A DNA stretch of 6,019 nucleotides from assembly GCA_963169175.1 (NCBI GenBank), contig CAUJFK010000137.1:1-6019 (forward strand), read 5' to 3'. The translations under genes were made by a program, and so were the position numbers. The stretch comes from Acidobacteriota bacterium (GTDB lineage Bacteria; Acidobacteriota; Blastocatellia; Pyrinomonadales; Pyrinomonadaceae). The notes beneath the pieces are model-generated. The model was given only the letters and a program-made list of their open reading frames with translations, had not been told where the DNA came from and searched no databases. Below are positions 5,316-6,019 of this stretch, piece by piece (position 1 is the stretch's first letter; every line of letters starts with the position of its first letter).

Positions 5316-6018
5316 AGCCAACCAGCTTCAATCCGTAATAAATAAAATATCCGAGCACCACAACGGCCCCAAGCATTATCACTGCGGCGTAGCTGCGGAT
5401 GAATCCGACCTGGACGCGGCGAGCAATATCGCCAAGTTCGATGACAAAATAGCCGATGCCATTGACGATCCCGTCGATGAAACCGACATCGAAGCCCTTC
5501 CAGAAGCCTTCGCGCGAAAGGCGCGTGAGCGGATCGACAAAGTAGCCGTTGTAAAGCTCGTCCAGCCGCCATTTTTCTTCGAGGATCCGCGGCATCTTTC
5601 GCAATGGGTCTTTTTTGAAAGCGAACCAGCCGATAAGTATGCCTACCACCGCAAGGACGACAGACAGCAGGGCAAGCACTCGCTCCTTGCGGACGACCGT
5701 GGGCGAATGGGTCTCATGCTCCGCACCGCCAGCGGGTTCTGCGGCAACGTGTTCTACTGGGCGCGGTGCTTCGACACCGGGAGCAGAAAGCACCGGAACT
5801 TGGTGGCTGACCTCGGCCGGTTTTGCTATCACGGGTTCGAGAGTATGTTCGAATACATTCACGTCGCCGGCCCCAAGCAATGAGCTCATCGCATACGGAA
5901 TGCCGACCAGCCCGCCAAGGGTTGAGAGTATAGCCAATACGATCAAAGGCACGGTCATCGACCATGGCGATTCATGCGGCTTGAAGTCCGGAGGCAGTGC
6001 GTGATGATGTTCGTCGTC
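5314..6018 (-). CDS. nuoL: NADH-quinone oxidoreductase subunit L, C-terminal 234 codons (5' end outside window)
   Basis: NuoL is the distal antiporter-like proton-pumping subunit of complex I. It is distinguished by a long C-terminal lateral helix that runs along the membrane arm. The frame stays open to the window edge, so the Met at 5958 is internal. The stretch PHESPWSMTVPLIVLAILS (visible residues 14-32) is the family's typical run into a late transmembrane helix. A second membrane segment follows at about 114-134. Then comes the lateral-helix region, with KWRLDELYNGYFVDPLTRLS (149-168) and FIDGIVNGIGYFVIELGDIA (180-199). The last transmembrane helix is SYAAVIMLGAVVVLGYFIYYG (209-229), which closely parallels the end of E. 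coli NuoL. Residues about 62-108 form a Pro/Ala/Glu/His-rich linker that looks longer and more polar than usual. The catalytic Lys/Glu residues lie in the missing N-terminal part. Confidence 0.95.
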   Translation of the reverse strand, partial: DDEHHHALPPDFKPHESPWSMTVPLIVLAILSTLGGLVGIPYAMSSLLGAGDVNVFEHTLEPVIAKPAEVSHQVPVLSAPGVEAPRPVEHVAAEPAGGAEHETHSPTVVRKERVLALLSVVLAVVGILIGWFAFKKDPLRKMPRILEEKWRLDELYNGYFVDPLTRLSREGFWKGFDVGFIDGIVNGIGYFVIELGDIARRVQVGFIRSYAAVIMLGAVVVLGYFIYYGLKLVG

Positions 6019-6019
6019 G

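Noticed and set aside
5102..5572. 156-codon minus-strand frame across the nuoL-nuoM junction
   Set aside because: It is out of frame with both genes, whose own frames are continuous and conserved. Arg/Ser-rich off-frame text.

Overview
The window is moderately GC-rich bacterial DNA. Its core is the 3' end of a respiratory complex I (NADH:quinone oxidoreductase, nuo) operon on the minus strand. The gene order nuoL-nuoM-nuoN is the usual bacterial one. The overall look (NuoL/M/N sequence style, dispersed-looking palindromes in intergenic gaps, accessory genes next to the operon) would fit an Acidobacteriota-type genome. That placement is an impression from the sequence only and is tentative.

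Reading the minus strand in the direction of transcription, the window opens inside nuoL, of which the C-terminal 234 codons are visible (6018-5314). Six bases later comes complete nuoM (5307-3709), whose ribosome-binding site overlaps the nuoL stop codon. A 146-base gap carries a three-armed palindromic element and a short tandem repeat, and is followed by complete nuoN (3562-2012). NuoM and NuoN retain every membrane Glu/Lys expected of working antiporter-like proton-pumping subunits. Directly after nuoN, and probably overlapping its stop codon, lies an unrecognised reading frame of about 163 codons (about 2019-1528). It has no ATG/GTG/TTG where its start should be; an ATA sits there instead.

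The next roughly 350 bases (1527-1179) hold no convincing gene. They contain hairpins, a possible weak terminator for the nuo transcript, and a good sigma70-like promoter that faces a stand-alone class I glutamine amidotransferase-like gene (1178-258, minus). This gene has a 10-bp perfect hairpin just ahead of its start codon and no visible Shine-Dalgarno sequence. Its nucleophile motif is slightly atypical.

At the left edge is the 3' part of a plus-strand Fic-family (AMP-transferase-type) gene. It has the HPFEDGNGR motif, lacks the second motif arginine, and appears truncated at its C-terminus, where it runs into the convergent amidotransferase gene. The nuo genes form a functional unit: the three large membrane subunits of the proton-pumping arm. 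The amidotransferase and Fic genes look like unrelated accessory genes. I see no CRISPR array, tRNA, rRNA or intact mobile element. The most interesting points are the startless ORF after nuoN, the palindromic element between nuoM and nuoN, and the leader of the amidotransferase gene.
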